A DNA stretch of 61,665 nt from an uncultured Atopobium sp. (GTDB taxonomy: Bacteria > Actinomycetota > Coriobacteriia > Coriobacteriales > Atopobiaceae): assembly GCA_946997485.1 (NCBI GenBank), contig CAMPVF010000011.1, forward strand, positions 1 to 61,665, in the 5' to 3' direction. The translations under genes and the position numbers were made by a program. Positions 34,079 to 43,165 of this stretch are shown here, piece after piece (position 1 is the first letter of the stretch; each line of letters starts with the position of its first letter). The notes beneath the pieces were generated by a model that worked only from the letters and a program-made list of their open reading frames with translations, had not been told where the DNA came from and did not search any database.

Positions 34079-34501
34079 TTAGATAAAAATCCCCTGGTAA
34101 ACAAGGAGGTACACGATGAGTGCGCTCACTGCCCAGCACACCAAAAACGTAAGATAAAAGCCGCTACCCATGCCCTGGTGCGTGTCAACAAAATACCTGC
34201 AAAACGCGAGCGCCGCAGCAAGAAAGAGCGGCAGCGTTAAAAACAGCGTAAACGACACATCAGCAGAACACGCGCCCGCAATACCCGGCAGCACCACGCC
34301 GCCAATAAGACCCATACCAAGTACGATAAACGCGCTGGTAAAGGTAAAAGGTGCAAGCCCGCTGCGAGCCGTTTGTTCTTCAACCATGTCTTGCGTGATA
34401 ACGCCGTGAAAACGCACGGGCTGCCTTGATGCTTGTCGCTTGGTAGTAGCCTGCGCTTTGGTAGTAGCCTGCGTTTTGTTACGTGCTTGTTTTGATGCCA
34501 T
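34079..34501 (-). CDS. Small integral membrane protein of unknown function
   Basis: 140 residues. A basic, Thr/Lys/Gln-rich N-terminus (about 1-45) precedes three hydrophobic segments (about 52-78, 82-102, 113-138). I recognise no family. It lies between anmK and a BadF-type kinase, with 20-25 base gaps on either side and its own AAAGGAG site, so it is probably in the same transcript and may serve cell-wall recycling. Confidence 0.75.
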   Translation of the reverse strand: MASKQARNKTQATTKAQATTKRQASRQPVRFHGVITQDMVEEQTARSGLAPFTFTSAFIVLGMGLIGGVVLPGIAGACSADVSFTLFLTLPLFLAAALAFCRYFVDTHQGMGSGFYLTFLVCWAVSALIVYLLVYQGIFI

Positions 34502-34520
34502 ATTGCTCCTTTATATGGGG

Positions 34521-35564
34521 TTACCGTGTCATGTGGTTGCATACATCATGGTGCTGCCGATAGCGAATGCACGCTCCGAGTGTAGGGCTATATGCAGGCG
34601 AAACAAGCGTGCATGAGGCTGGTAGCAGCGTTTTGAACGTGTCTAAAATAAAGTCCTTTGCTAAAAAGGTACCACCTACATACGATACCGCAATGCGCGA
34701 TGAGGACGTTGCCTCATCGGCGGGCGTACCAGACGCAGCGCACACACCAGGCACAGTGCACGTACCAGGCGCAGCAACCTTAACACTGCTAACGACATCA
34801 ACACCATCGGTATCCTGCGCAAATAGCGACGTAACGATAGACTCAACCATCGCTGCATCCATCCGCGCAGCCGTATACAATATGTCGATAGCAGCCGCAT
34901 CACCCTGGCGCGCAGCTTCAACCACTACCTTAGTAAGCGCAGCAATGCTCCGGCGACGATTTGTGTTTTCGCGTTCAACCAAACCAATAACATCAAAATC
35001 GTTCGTTATACCAAAGTGCTCGCGCACAAGCTGCAACAAAGGTCCGCGCGTAAGCCGACCATCGCTTTGCTGCGAAAACGCACGCAAGCATTCCTGGCCA
35101 ATCCAGTAGCCGCTCCCCTCGTCGCCAAAACGAGGACCCCAACCACCACAGCGCTGCGTGCGCGTGCCACGCTTACCCAGCGCAATAGAGCCCGTACCTG
35201 CAATAACAACAATCCCGTCGCCGCCGGCCAGCGCCGCCGCATGCGCAGCATCGATGTCGCTTGTTACAAACGAATCGTATGAGCCGCACGCACGCATCAC
35301 CGCAGCTTCAATATCCGCGCGTGTGGACGTATCGGCTCCAAAGCCAGCAAGACCAATGCAAACATGTACGTCAGAATCGGGAACGCCCATAAGATATGGC
35401 GCGCAAAAATCAAGTGCATCCCTGAGCACACGCTCAATACCTGCGGCTCCAACCTGCCGTATATGGCAGCTACCCAGCGTGCACGATGCAATACGCACAG
35501 TTAAGTCGTCGTTGCACACCGCGCAGGCGGTTTTTGTGCCACCGCCATCAATTCCAATGTACAT
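34521..35564 (-). CDS. BadF/BcrA-family amino-sugar kinase (MurK/NagK-like)
   Basis: 347 residues from the ATG at 35564, after AGAGAGGAA. The ASKHA fold is shown by YIGIDGGGTKTACAV (phosphate 1), VIAGTGSIALGKR (phosphate 2) and GGWGPRFGDEGSGYWIG. Family members phosphorylate GlcNAc or MurNAc; MurK of clostridia acts on both. The recycling context makes that the likely role. A Thr/Ser/Val-rich insertion lies near 270-305. Confidence 0.85.
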   Translation of the reverse strand: MYIGIDGGGTKTACAVCNDDLTVRIASCTLGSCHIRQVGAAGIERVLRDALDFCAPYLMGVPDSDVHVCIGLAGFGADTSTRADIEAAVMRACGSYDSFVTSDIDAAHAAALAGGDGIVVIAGTGSIALGKRGTRTQRCGGWGPRFGDEGSGYWIGQECLRAFSQQSDGRLTRGPLLQLVREHFGITNDFDVIGLVERENTNRRRSIAALTKVVVEAARQGDAAAIDILYTAARMDAAMVESIVTSLFAQDTDGVDVVSSVKVAAPGTCTVPGVCAASGTPADEATSSSRIAVSYVGGTFLAKDFILDTFKTLLPASCTLVSPAYSPTLGACIRYRQHHDVCNHMTR

Positions 35565-35681
35565 GCATTCCTCTCTTACTAGCCCGCACGCACATGCAAG
35601 CACGCACACACACGCGCACAGGCACACAAACCCGCAGCTACACGCCGCTAACGTAGCAACAGCATCAGCTAACTTTTCACC

Positions 35682-36773
35682 TTATGCAGGTAACAGCTTA
35701 AACTTTTGCCATGGCTTAATTAAGTCAAGCAAAAACACTTCTTCGGGGCGGATATGTCCCACCACACTCGACATGCCACTATTACGCATAGGCCGCTTTG
35801 CAATTTGCAATTCGCCTGCATAATGGCCGTACAAACTACTTTCAATAATAATATCGCCCGGCTCAATAAGCTCCTTGGGGCTTGTAAGCTCAAACGTGTG
35901 TCCTTTATACTTTACGCGGCTTTGGGTTGAGCGAATAAGACTCTCCGACGCATCACCCCTGTTAAAGTGCAGCTCGTCAAACACAATCGACGTTTCAACC
36001 TCGGGAAGATTGTCTGCCAGCTCAGCATGAAACGCAACCATGTTATGCGGCAACGTGCTTAGTGCATTAAGCTCATCTTGCGTGGGGTAACAGTTTGAAA
36101 TAATAACATCATCGATACCGCCCAACGCAATAAGGTGCTCTACCTGCAAATATAACGGCAGGTGACGATGCAACTCGAGCGTAGGTAAACCGCAGGTAAC
36201 AGGCCAGTTGGCAAACGTATTGGGCGCCTGGCTTGTTACAAACGCTGCAGTTCGAATGCCGCGCTGCACAAAACGCTGCGTGCACGCTTCAAACATATCA
36301 ATAGGAAGACCGGAGTAGTCGTGCGGATAAAAATTGTGGCAACCAATAAGGTGTTCGGTATCGGGCATGTAATCCATAATGGTATCGAGGTAATGCACGT
36401 TGTTGCTCATGTTGATTTCAATGAGCAACCCGTAAGGGTTAAACGTCATAAGCGATTCTTCAAGACCACTAAAACCGGCATCGAGGCGAATACCATCGGC
36501 GTGAATCTCGTGGAAAAACGACAGATCGCGATATGACACGCCAAGCTCGTTAAACACGCGTGGATTGCAATCGAGAATTACCTCAAAGCCGTGCTTGTGG
36601 GCAAAGGTATTAAGCTCGCAATAGTCGCGGGCAATTGCCTCGCGTGTATCATCCACCGATAATAAGCAGCTAAAAATGCGCGAGAAGCCCGCTTTAGCTG
36701 CACGCTCGATGTATGCGTACATCTCGTCTTTGTTCATTTTTTCGGGATATAACGAAATTCCCAAACGTTTCAT
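35682..36773 (-). CDS. mupG: MupG-family 6-phospho-N-acetylmuramidase (DUF871)
   Basis: 363 residues from ATG 36773 with AAAGGG seven bases upstream. A TIM barrel starting LGISLYPEKM is followed by DCNPRVFNELGVSY, DGIRLDAGFSG and a C-terminal beta domain with ESSLYGHYAGELQI. MupG of Staphylococcus splits MurNAc-6P-GlcNAc taken up by a PTS into MurNAc-6P and GlcNAc. MurQ, AnmK and an RpiR regulator nearby support that role. A terminator separates it from the PTS IIC gene upstream. Confidence 0.85.
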   Translation of the reverse strand: MKRLGISLYPEKMNKDEMYAYIERAAKAGFSRIFSCLLSVDDTREAIARDYCELNTFAHKHGFEVILDCNPRVFNELGVSYRDLSFFHEIHADGIRLDAGFSGLEESLMTFNPYGLLIEINMSNNVHYLDTIMDYMPDTEHLIGCHNFYPHDYSGLPIDMFEACTQRFVQRGIRTAAFVTSQAPNTFANWPVTCGLPTLELHRHLPLYLQVEHLIALGGIDDVIISNCYPTQDELNALSTLPHNMVAFHAELADNLPEVETSIVFDELHFNRGDASESLIRSTQSRVKYKGHTFELTSPKELIEPGDIIIESSLYGHYAGELQIAKRPMRNSGMSSVVGHIRPEEVFLLDLIKPWQKFKLLPA

Positions 36774-36840
36774 ACATGCCCTTTCTGTCATTCATCACTG
36801 TTTTGCAGCGTGCCCGATACGCACGCACGCGCCCAATACA

Positions 36841-36882
36841 AACAAAGGCGGCACTCCCAGCCGTGCCAGAAGATGCCGCCTT
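36841..36882 (-). terminator. Terminator between PTS IIC and mupG
   Basis: AAGGCGGCA (36845-36853) pairs perfectly with TGCCGCCTT (36874-36882) around a 20-base loop. On the minus strand TTTGTTTG follows. It would end, at least in part, transcripts that begin at the IIB-IIC genes before they reach mupG. Confidence 0.65.
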
Positions 36883-36931
36883 GCAATAGTACAGCACATA
36901 CCTACCTGCGCAATGTATGCGCGAGCACGCC

Positions 36932-38224
36932 TTATGCGTTTTCTTTTTCTTCCATCGTAAGATATTGCTTATCCCAAATTTTAACAAAGGGATAGTACAC
37001 AACTATCGAAAGAACAATAAGAACAACGTTTAAGATAGCTGCGCGAACGTCACCGCCGGCTGCCAAAAATGCACCGATGGGTCCGGGCAGCGTCCATGGA
37101 GCGCTTACAACAACACGACCAACTAAGCCTGCCGACGTAACAATCCATGCCACAATACCCGAAAGAATAGGAACGAGTACAAAGGGGATGGCGAGCGTAA
37201 GGTTTAGCACGATGGGGGCACCAAAAATGAGCGGCTCATTAATGTTAAACACAGCGGGCAAAAAGCCAATGCGACCGAGGTCTTTTGCGTATTTCGACTT
37301 GCACACCGTAACCAGCAAGATAGCCAAGCCCAAGGTACTACCCGCACCACCGATGAAGATAAACCATTGGTAAAATGGCTCGGCACTAATTGAAGGAAGC
37401 TGAGTTGCAGCAGTACCTGCAGCTGCGGCGGTTGCGTTTGCCTCGAGCAAAGTAAGCCAAAGCGGACGTGCAAGCGAGCCTACAATAGACGCGCCGTGAA
37501 TGCCAAAGAACCAGAAGAAACCATACAAAAATGAGATGAGAATAACGCCAGGCAGCGTGTCGGTAGCAAATACCAGCGGTTTAATGATCGCGGTAATGGT
37601 TGCATTCCAGTTGAAATTAAACCAGTAGGTAATGCTTCCCATAAGCAAAATAACGATGAGCGTAGGCGTAAGCGCTTCAAAAGAGCGGGCAACTGAAGGC
37701 GGTACCTGCTCAGGCATCGTAATTTTAAACTTGGATTGCTGCGTGAGGCGATAGATGTTTACCGCGATAAACGTGGCGATAATACCAACAAACAAACCGC
37801 CACTACCCAAGGCGCCCATGGGCAGCACGAAGCCGGCAACACCTGCTTTGAGCTCGGGTTTTACAACCGCAGGCGTAATCGTAAGCATAAACGACATGAT
37901 TGAAATAATGCCGCCCGAAAGCCCGTCGAGCTTATACGAACGCGACAGGCTGTAACCCATGCCAAATACCGCATAGAGCGACATGATAAACATGGTCATG
38001 CGGTATGGCAACAGGATTTTGGCTACATTTGCCTTAAGGAATTGGCAAATCGGCCACTCTGGGGGAAGCGGCGGAAACGCAACGATTAAGAAAAATGAAC
38101 CAACGATAATTAAGGGTAACGCGCCTACTACACCGTCACGAACGGCAAGTAGGTAGCGGTTTGAGCCAAGCGCTCCCATAACGGGCGCCAAGTGCTCTTC
38201 GAGCCACTTTTGGAACTTTTCCAT
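36932..38224 (-). CDS. PTS lactose/cellobiose-family transporter subunit IIC
   Basis: 430 residues with about ten membrane segments. GALPLIIVGSFFLIVAFPP, GFFWFFGIHGASIVG, FNINEPLIFGAPIVLN and APWTLPGPIGAFLA are hallmarks of the CelB/LacE channel. It forms a complete Lac-family permease with IIB (38424-38738) and IIA (40270-40602). The surrounding genes all handle MurNAc, so a GlcNAc/MurNAc disaccharide is a likely substrate; chitobiose or cellobiose are the family alternatives. AAAAGGAG precedes the ATG. Confidence 0.93.
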   Translation of the reverse strand: MEKFQKWLEEHLAPVMGALGSNRYLLAVRDGVVGALPLIIVGSFFLIVAFPPLPPEWPICQFLKANVAKILLPYRMTMFIMSLYAVFGMGYSLSRSYKLDGLSGGIISIMSFMLTITPAVVKPELKAGVAGFVLPMGALGSGGLFVGIIATFIAVNIYRLTQQSKFKITMPEQVPPSVARSFEALTPTLIVILLMGSITYWFNFNWNATITAIIKPLVFATDTLPGVILISFLYGFFWFFGIHGASIVGSLARPLWLTLLEANATAAAAGTAATQLPSISAEPFYQWFIFIGGAGSTLGLAILLVTVCKSKYAKDLGRIGFLPAVFNINEPLIFGAPIVLNLTLAIPFVLVPILSGIVAWIVTSAGLVGRVVVSAPWTLPGPIGAFLAAGGDVRAAILNVVLIVLSIVVYYPFVKIWDKQYLTMEEKENA

Positions 38225-38355
38225 GTTCGCACTCCTTTTCTACATGCGCAGGTGCGCTCTGCACTGCACAACCAACTAATACTACTGCGCGTACCTGCGC
38301 GTTTGTGCGCGTGCCGCGTACGCCGTGTACAACACGTTCACCGCGTGCATGCCGC

Positions 38356-38394
38356 GTGCATGCGTCGCGGGTGCATGCGTCGCGGTTGCATGCC
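38356..38394. repeat. 15-bp tandem repeat between PTS IIC and IIB genes
   Basis: GTGCATGCGTCGCGG occurs twice in tandem (38356-38370, 38371-38385) and a third partial copy follows. The surrounding gap is rich in GCATGC and CGCG words. No gene is seen in it. Confidence 0.7.
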
Positions 38395-38423
38395 TATACG
38401 CCGCGCACTCATGTTGAGCGAGG

Positions 38424-38738
38424 TTATGCGCCCTCTTGCAAGCAGGCGTCTACCTCGCGCAAAATGTTTTCAACGTTGCCAAAGGCATAATCTTGCGGCT
38501 TTATGCCCACAACGGGGATATCAACCGAATCGGCAATTTGTTTCTTGCGATAGGCAATCTGCGGTCCGAGCAAAATAATGCTGTAATCGCCCGCCTCGTC
38601 GAGATATTGCGTGGTACCACACGCATCAACCGAAAGGGTAATGTTGTGCTCCTCGGCATATTTCTTCATTTTGTTCATCAACACCGATGTAGACATGCCG
38701 CCCGAACACACGAGCAAAATCTTATAGCTATCCATCAT
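38424..38738 (-). CDS. PTS lactose/cellobiose-family subunit IIB
   Basis: 104 residues. KILLVCSGGMSTSVLMNKM carries the phospho-Cys near position 10; ILLGPQIAYRKKQI and PVVGIKPQDYAFGN are family blocks. It is a cytoplasmic domain protein that passes phosphate from IIA to the sugar. ATG 38738 lies eight bases after AAGGAG. ATTGGTAT at 38737-38744 resembles half of the operator at 40048-40065. Confidence 0.93.
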   Translation of the reverse strand: MMDSYKILLVCSGGMSTSVLMNKMKKYAEEHNITLSVDACGTTQYLDEAGDYSIILLGPQIAYRKKQIADSVDIPVVGIKPQDYAFGNVENILREVDACLQEGA

Positions 38739-38974
38739 TGGTATCACTCCTTACCATTGTTGCTGTGCCGCCTACCAGCGCTTTTTTACCATTGTGCACC
38801 GCTTTGCAACGGTTTTCACCAGTTTGCAGCGCGATGCGCGCGAACAGCACAGCGGTACCGCGCACCATGTGGCACGCATGTACCTCGTTTCCGTATTTTT
38901 TTAAGCGAACTGCGCCCGCCGTGCGTTTGCCGTTATGCCCCGGTTATTATGCCCAGGCCATCATGCGCAAGCCA

Positions 38975-39829
38975 TTATGCCTTAGCTCGTTGAATGTAGT
39001 TATTCTCGATAACCGTAGAATACTCATCAAAGTGCTTATTTACCAGCGCGGTAAACAACATGTCTACCACCATAAGCTGCGAAATGCGTGATGTACCTGC
39101 GGAGCTACGCAGCAGCGGCTCTATTGACGCAACGTATAACACTACGTCGGCCTCGCGCGCAAGCCCGCGGTTGCTGGCAGAACGCGTAACGCCAATGACC
39201 TTGCCGCCACGCTCACGAGCCGTTTTAACACACCGCAGCACCTCGCGCGTTACGCCCGAATAGCTAAACGCCACAGCAACATCGCCCGGCTGCATGTTAT
39301 TTGCAGCAATAAGCTGCATGTGCCAATCGGCATACGCGCTGCAGGCAATATTCACGCGCAGCAACTTTTGCTGCAAATCCTGCGCACTCAAAAGCGAGCT
39401 GCCAATGCCAAACGCGTTAATAACCCGCGCGTTATGCATAAGCTCAACGCACGCGTCAAAGGTGTGCGCACTATTAAGCTTTTCGGTAACCGTTATCGAT
39501 TCTATCGTGCGCCTCATCAGCTTAAACATAATTTGTTTGGTCGAATCTTGCGGATTAATATCCTCGATTGAGCTTTGCGTGGACAATTTGGTTGAAGCAA
39601 GTTCGTACAACAAAAACTGCTGAAATTGCTTGTAGCCGCCAACGTGCAACTTGTGAAAGAGCCTCGATATCGTGGACGCCGAAACAAAGGTTTTAGCTGC
39701 AAGTTCGTGAATAGTAAGCCCCACAACAAGCTCGGGTTGCTCCAGTACAAACGCAATAATGTCGCGTTCGCTTGTAGAAACACGATTTTTATTCTCTTTT
39801 AAAAGTGCAAGAAGGCCTTTTGGTTCCAT
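38975..39829 (-). CDS. RpiR-family regulator with SIS domain (MurR-like)
   Basis: 284 residues. An N-terminal RpiR helix-turn-helix (about 1-77, TFVSASTISRLFHKLHVGGYKQF) is followed by a SIS domain (about 125-265) that would bind a sugar phosphate such as MurNAc-6P. Gene order around it (PTS, MurQ, MupG) fits MurR. It is divergent from the IIA gene, and the 440-base gap between them holds palindromic sites. GAGGTGAGGT precedes the ATG. Confidence 0.88.
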   Translation of the reverse strand: MEPKGLLALLKENKNRVSTSERDIIAFVLEQPELVVGLTIHELAAKTFVSASTISRLFHKLHVGGYKQFQQFLLYELASTKLSTQSSIEDINPQDSTKQIMFKLMRRTIESITVTEKLNSAHTFDACVELMHNARVINAFGIGSSLLSAQDLQQKLLRVNIACSAYADWHMQLIAANNMQPGDVAVAFSYSGVTREVLRCVKTARERGGKVIGVTRSASNRGLAREADVVLYVASIEPLLRSSAGTSRISQLMVVDMLFTALVNKHFDEYSTVIENNYIQRAKA

Positions 39830-40047
39830 ACCTCACCTCACTGTTAAGTTATAGCAATATGCAATTTTTATGTCATCAAATTGTACAAATAATGCAACTT
39901 TATTGCAATTTCTGAAGAGTTTTACGGCATAAACGGTTGATAATGCGCCGCGAGTGGTACATGCGTGATAGCTCGCTTGCACACATACAGCAGCGCTGGT
40001 TGCACGCATCTTAGCACCGATACGTAACGTCCCACGACAGCAATGAT

Positions 40048-40065
40048 GTATACCAATTGGTATAC
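40048..40065. promoter_or_regulatory. Perfect 18-bp palindrome, predicted operator of the MurNAc PTS genes
   Basis: GTATACCAATTGGTATAC is an exact palindrome in the divergent region between the RpiR gene and PTS IIA. A half copy, ATTGGTATACCT, recurs at 40231-40242, just before the IIA start. A shorter match is at the IIB start. Nearer the RpiR gene, 39849-39920 has several TGCAA/GCAAT words that may be its own site. Assignment to RpiR is inference. Confidence 0.65.
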
Positions 40066-40269
40066 CTGCGCGTTTTTGGGCGCGTGGCAAGCAGGCACGT
40101 GGATAACTTCGAAAAAAATTTCAGCCACACGCGAACGGGCAAGGCACAGGCAAGCGAAATTTTAGCCCACAAAGTTGAGCCAACCCGTGCGCGTAATCAT
40201 TTGAAAAAACACACGCGTGCAAGTATGCTCATTGGTATACCTACCCACACACGAGAAATGGCAGGAATT

Positions 40270-40602
40270 ATGGATTCAGGCACGTTAAACACAAACGAGG
40301 AAACAAGCTTTGGCATTATTGCGTCGTCGGGCGCAACACGCAGCCTTGCTTTTGAAGCGCTCGAAGAAGCCAAGCAGGGGCATTTTGACAAGGCCAAAGA
40401 GCTGCTCCACCAGGCAGACGAGATGTCGCTTGAGGCGCACAACATTCAAACGGCGCTGCTTACCAAGGAGGCACAAGGCGACCACACGCCTGTTGACGTG
40501 CTGCTTGTGCACGCGCAGGATCATTTGATGACGTCAATTTTGGCGAAGGAACTTATCGAGCAAATGATTGAGCTGTATAAACGGCTTGACGCCCGCGCAT
40601 AG
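40270..40602 (+). CDS. PTS lactose/cellobiose-family subunit IIA
   Basis: 110 residues. SLAFEALEEAKQGHFDKAKELLHQA, EAHNIQTALLTKEAQGD and VHAQDHLMTSILAKELIEQMIELYKR match the LacF/CelC helical trimer; the His of HAQDHLM is the phosphorylated one. ATG 40270 with AGGA before it is preferred; ATG 40258 is possible. It is separate from IIB/IIC and divergent from the regulator, in a unit with murQ. Confidence 0.92.
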   Translation: MDSGTLNTNEETSFGIIASSGATRSLAFEALEEAKQGHFDKAKELLHQADEMSLEAHNIQTALLTKEAQGDHTPVDVLLVHAQDHLMTSILAKELIEQMIELYKRLDARA

Positions 40603-40669
40603 GCCGCGCGTAAGCTGCGCGTAGGCTGCGCATAAGCCGCACACCTGCGGATAGCTGCGCATAGGCCGC
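40597..40669. repeat. 11-bp minisatellite between PTS IIA and murQ
   Basis: Four tandem units of GC-R-TA-R-GC-Y-GC lie at 40597-40607, 40608-40618, 40619-40629 and 40630-40640; a fifth is at 40659-40669. The IIA stop codon is inside unit 1. Further AACGCCGC copies follow. Copy number could vary between strains. Confidence 0.85.
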
Positions 40670-40749
40670 AACGCCGCGACGTCATAACGCCGCAACGCCA
40701 CGAAGCCACGAAGCTGCGCCCCACCAGATTTTTACACCAAAGGAATGGC

Positions 40750-41649
40750 ATGGAAGACATAAATGCACTCACCACCGAACAACGTAACCCACACACCACC
40801 AACCTCGACACGTTTTCTTCGCTCGACATTGCCCGCACAATGAACAGCGAGGACAAGCACGCGGTTGAGGCTGTTGAACAGGTGCTGCCCCAGGTGGCGC
40901 GCGCTATCGACTGGGCGCACGACGCCCTTGTTGCAGGCGGGCGCATTATTTACATTGGTGCAGGTACAAGTGGCCGTTTGGGCGTGCTCGACGCGGTTGA
41001 GTGCCCGCCTACCTTTGGCGTTGATTACAACACGGTGGTTGGCATTATTGCCGGAGGCGAAGGCGCGTTTGTGCGCGCGGCCGAAGGCATCGAAGATAAG
41101 CGCGAAGCTGCCGTAGACGACCTAGTGGCACACCATCTTACCAGCAACGACATCGTAATTGGCATTGCGGCAAGCGGCAGAACCCCCTATGTAATTAGCG
41201 CGCTTACCTACGCGCGCAGCGCGGGCTGCAAAACGGTGGCAATTAGCTGCAACGCGCACACCGAAGTTAGTGCCTGCGCCGACCTTGCCATCGAAGCCAT
41301 AACAGGCCCGGAAGTACTCTCGGGCTCAACGCGCCTTAAAGCTGGCACGGCCCAAAAACTCATCCTCAACATGATTTCCACGGGTGCCATGACGCGCTTT
41401 GGCAAAGTGTATAAAAATTTAATGGTTGACGTGCGTCAGAACAACCAAAAATTGCAAATTCGTGCGATAAATATTGTGCGTGAGGCGTGCGGATGTACGC
41501 AATACGAAGCAGAACATGCGCTGGCAGAATCCCATGGCGAAGTAAAAACAGCAATTTGTATGCTGCTGCTTGGCTGCGATGCTGCGCGCGCAAACGAGGC
41601 GCTTGCGGCAAGCTGCGGTCATGTACGCGCGGCATGCAATATGGCATAA
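40750..41649 (+). CDS. murQ: N-acetylmuramic acid 6-phosphate etherase MurQ
   Basis: 299 residues. It removes lactate from MurNAc-6P to give GlcNAc-6P. The SIS fold shows IGAGTSGRLGVLDAVECPPTFG with the catalytic Glu, GIIAGGEGA, AASGRTPYVISAL and GSTRLKAGTAQKLILNMIST. AAAGGA lies before the ATG. It is followed by a strong terminator. Confidence 0.97.
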   Translation: MEDINALTTEQRNPHTTNLDTFSSLDIARTMNSEDKHAVEAVEQVLPQVARAIDWAHDALVAGGRIIYIGAGTSGRLGVLDAVECPPTFGVDYNTVVGIIAGGEGAFVRAAEGIEDKREAAVDDLVAHHLTSNDIVIGIAASGRTPYVISALTYARSAGCKTVAISCNAHTEVSACADLAIEAITGPEVLSGSTRLKAGTAQKLILNMISTGAMTRFGKVYKNLMVDVRQNNQKLQIRAINIVREACGCTQYEAEHALAESHGEVKTAICMLLLGCDAARANEALAASCGHVRAACNMA

Positions 41650-41693
41650 ATTGGTAAAAATAATCAAAAAAATGAATTATGCAGAGTGGTTAG

Positions 41694-41731
41694 GCAGAGG
41701 AATTTCACAAAGAATTTCTCTGCTAATTTTT
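41694..41731 (+). terminator. Terminator after murQ
   Basis: GCAGAGGAATT (41694-41704) pairs with AATTTCTCTGC (41713-41723) with one mismatch and an eight-base loop, followed by TAATTTTT. Confidence 0.85.
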
Positions 41732-41756
41732 AAAAATGGAGTGTTAACCAAAAAAA

Positions 41757-41833
<77 letters not shown>

Positions 41834-41839
41834 CCAAAC

Positions 41840-43132
41840 TTACGCAGTTGTTTGCGTTGCGCCTGCATCAGCGCCGCACAGAGCGGCCGCATCGCACGCG
41901 CATGTTTTACTGTAGCAAACCATATCAGATAATCCAACCGTTATTGTAGAATATGCTCGATAATTCCTCAAACGCGCACGCGTTGCTACCCGCTGTGCGT
42001 CTTGCGTGGTTGAGCAAAACGCAAACACCGCGCTTCCCGAGCCGGTAACCAGCGCGCCTTTCACCTCGGGCTGCGACTTTGCCCAGGTAAGGGCATCGCG
42101 CACGCACGGCACCGTGCGCATCACGGCGTCTGCAAGGTTATTATATAACAGCTGGCTTATTTCTTCGGCTGCGTGCTGCATGGCGAGCGCGTGTGCATTG
42201 GCGGCACGTGGGTCGCATGGGGCACCTGCATTGGCGCAGGTAGGAGCACCTAACGCTGCAGCCGATCTGTTTTCGCCCATAGCATTACTGTGCGAAACTG
42301 CTTCCAAACAAAGACACATGTTACCAGGTAGCTGGGGCTGCGTGGGGTGCTCGTCAAACATGGCGTATGCTTCAACCGTAGACACGCCTAACTGCGGGCG
42401 AATAAGAGCAACCGGTACGTGCACGCTGGGAAACATGCGCTCAAGCTCGTCGCCCACGCCCGACAAAAACGTTGGGTTGCCCCACAAGAAAAAGGCAACG
42501 TCGGCACCAATGTGCTGCGCCACGCGGATAACGCGCTCGTCGTGGGGGGAAATGTTCCACATGCTGCACAATGCGCGAATGGTGGCAGCCGCATCGGACG
42601 AGGAGCCACCCAAACCCGATTGCACGGGAATGTGTTTTTCAACGTAAATTTCAAACGCGGCGGGCTTGTTAAACTCCGCGCACATGCTATGAGCGGCGCG
42701 ATACACCGTGTTGTTGCGGGTTTCAACGCCGCACGACACGCTCATTTCAACCGAAATTGCATCCTCTACCTGGGGGTTTGTGGCGCCAGTTGTGGCATTT
42801 GCGGCTGCATTGCATGGGCGCATAAACACCCAATCGCAAAGGCTAAGCGGCATCATAATAGAATCGGCTCGATGATACCCATGCTCGCCTGGGGCATGCG
42901 GGTAAATGCCGAGATGCACGTTAATTTTTGCTGGCGCGCAGGTAACAAACGTAGAAGGCACAGGCTGCAACACGCTGCCGTACGTGCATGCTGGCGCACA
43001 GGTTGGCTCAGACGCTGGATCAGACGCGGGCGCACAGGCAGCACAAAGCAACTCCCGACATGACTCTACCCATGCAGGAGCCGCGCTGTTGTGTTCGGTT
43101 GTTGAAAAGCCGTGCATACCGTGTGTATCCAT
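41840..43132 (-). CDS. ispE: CDP-methylerythritol kinase IspE
   Basis: 430 residues, GHMP kinase of the MEP isoprenoid pathway. CAPAKINVHLGIY (near 65) holds the catalytic Lys region, and IPVQSGLGGSSSDAAATIRAL is the ATP loop; GADVAFFLWGNP and GALVTGSGSAVFAF follow. Typical IspE is 280-310 residues. Here about 60 Ala/Pro/Cys-rich residues precede the domain, and an insertion near 285-330 and a tail are added. The start has no clear ribosome site and is uncertain. Confidence 0.92.
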   Translation of the reverse strand: MDTHGMHGFSTTEHNSAAPAWVESCRELLCAACAPASDPASEPTCAPACTYGSVLQPVPSTFVTCAPAKINVHLGIYPHAPGEHGYHRADSIMMPLSLCDWVFMRPCNAAANATTGATNPQVEDAISVEMSVSCGVETRNNTVYRAAHSMCAEFNKPAAFEIYVEKHIPVQSGLGGSSSDAAATIRALCSMWNISPHDERVIRVAQHIGADVAFFLWGNPTFLSGVGDELERMFPSVHVPVALIRPQLGVSTVEAYAMFDEHPTQPQLPGNMCLCLEAVSHSNAMGENRSAAALGAPTCANAGAPCDPRAANAHALAMQHAAEEISQLLYNNLADAVMRTVPCVRDALTWAKSQPEVKGALVTGSGSAVFAFCSTTQDAQRVATRARLRNYRAYSTITVGLSDMVCYSKTCACDAAALCGADAGATQTTA

Positions 43133-43165
43133 AGAACCGCAACAATGTATAGAACGCGTATGCGT

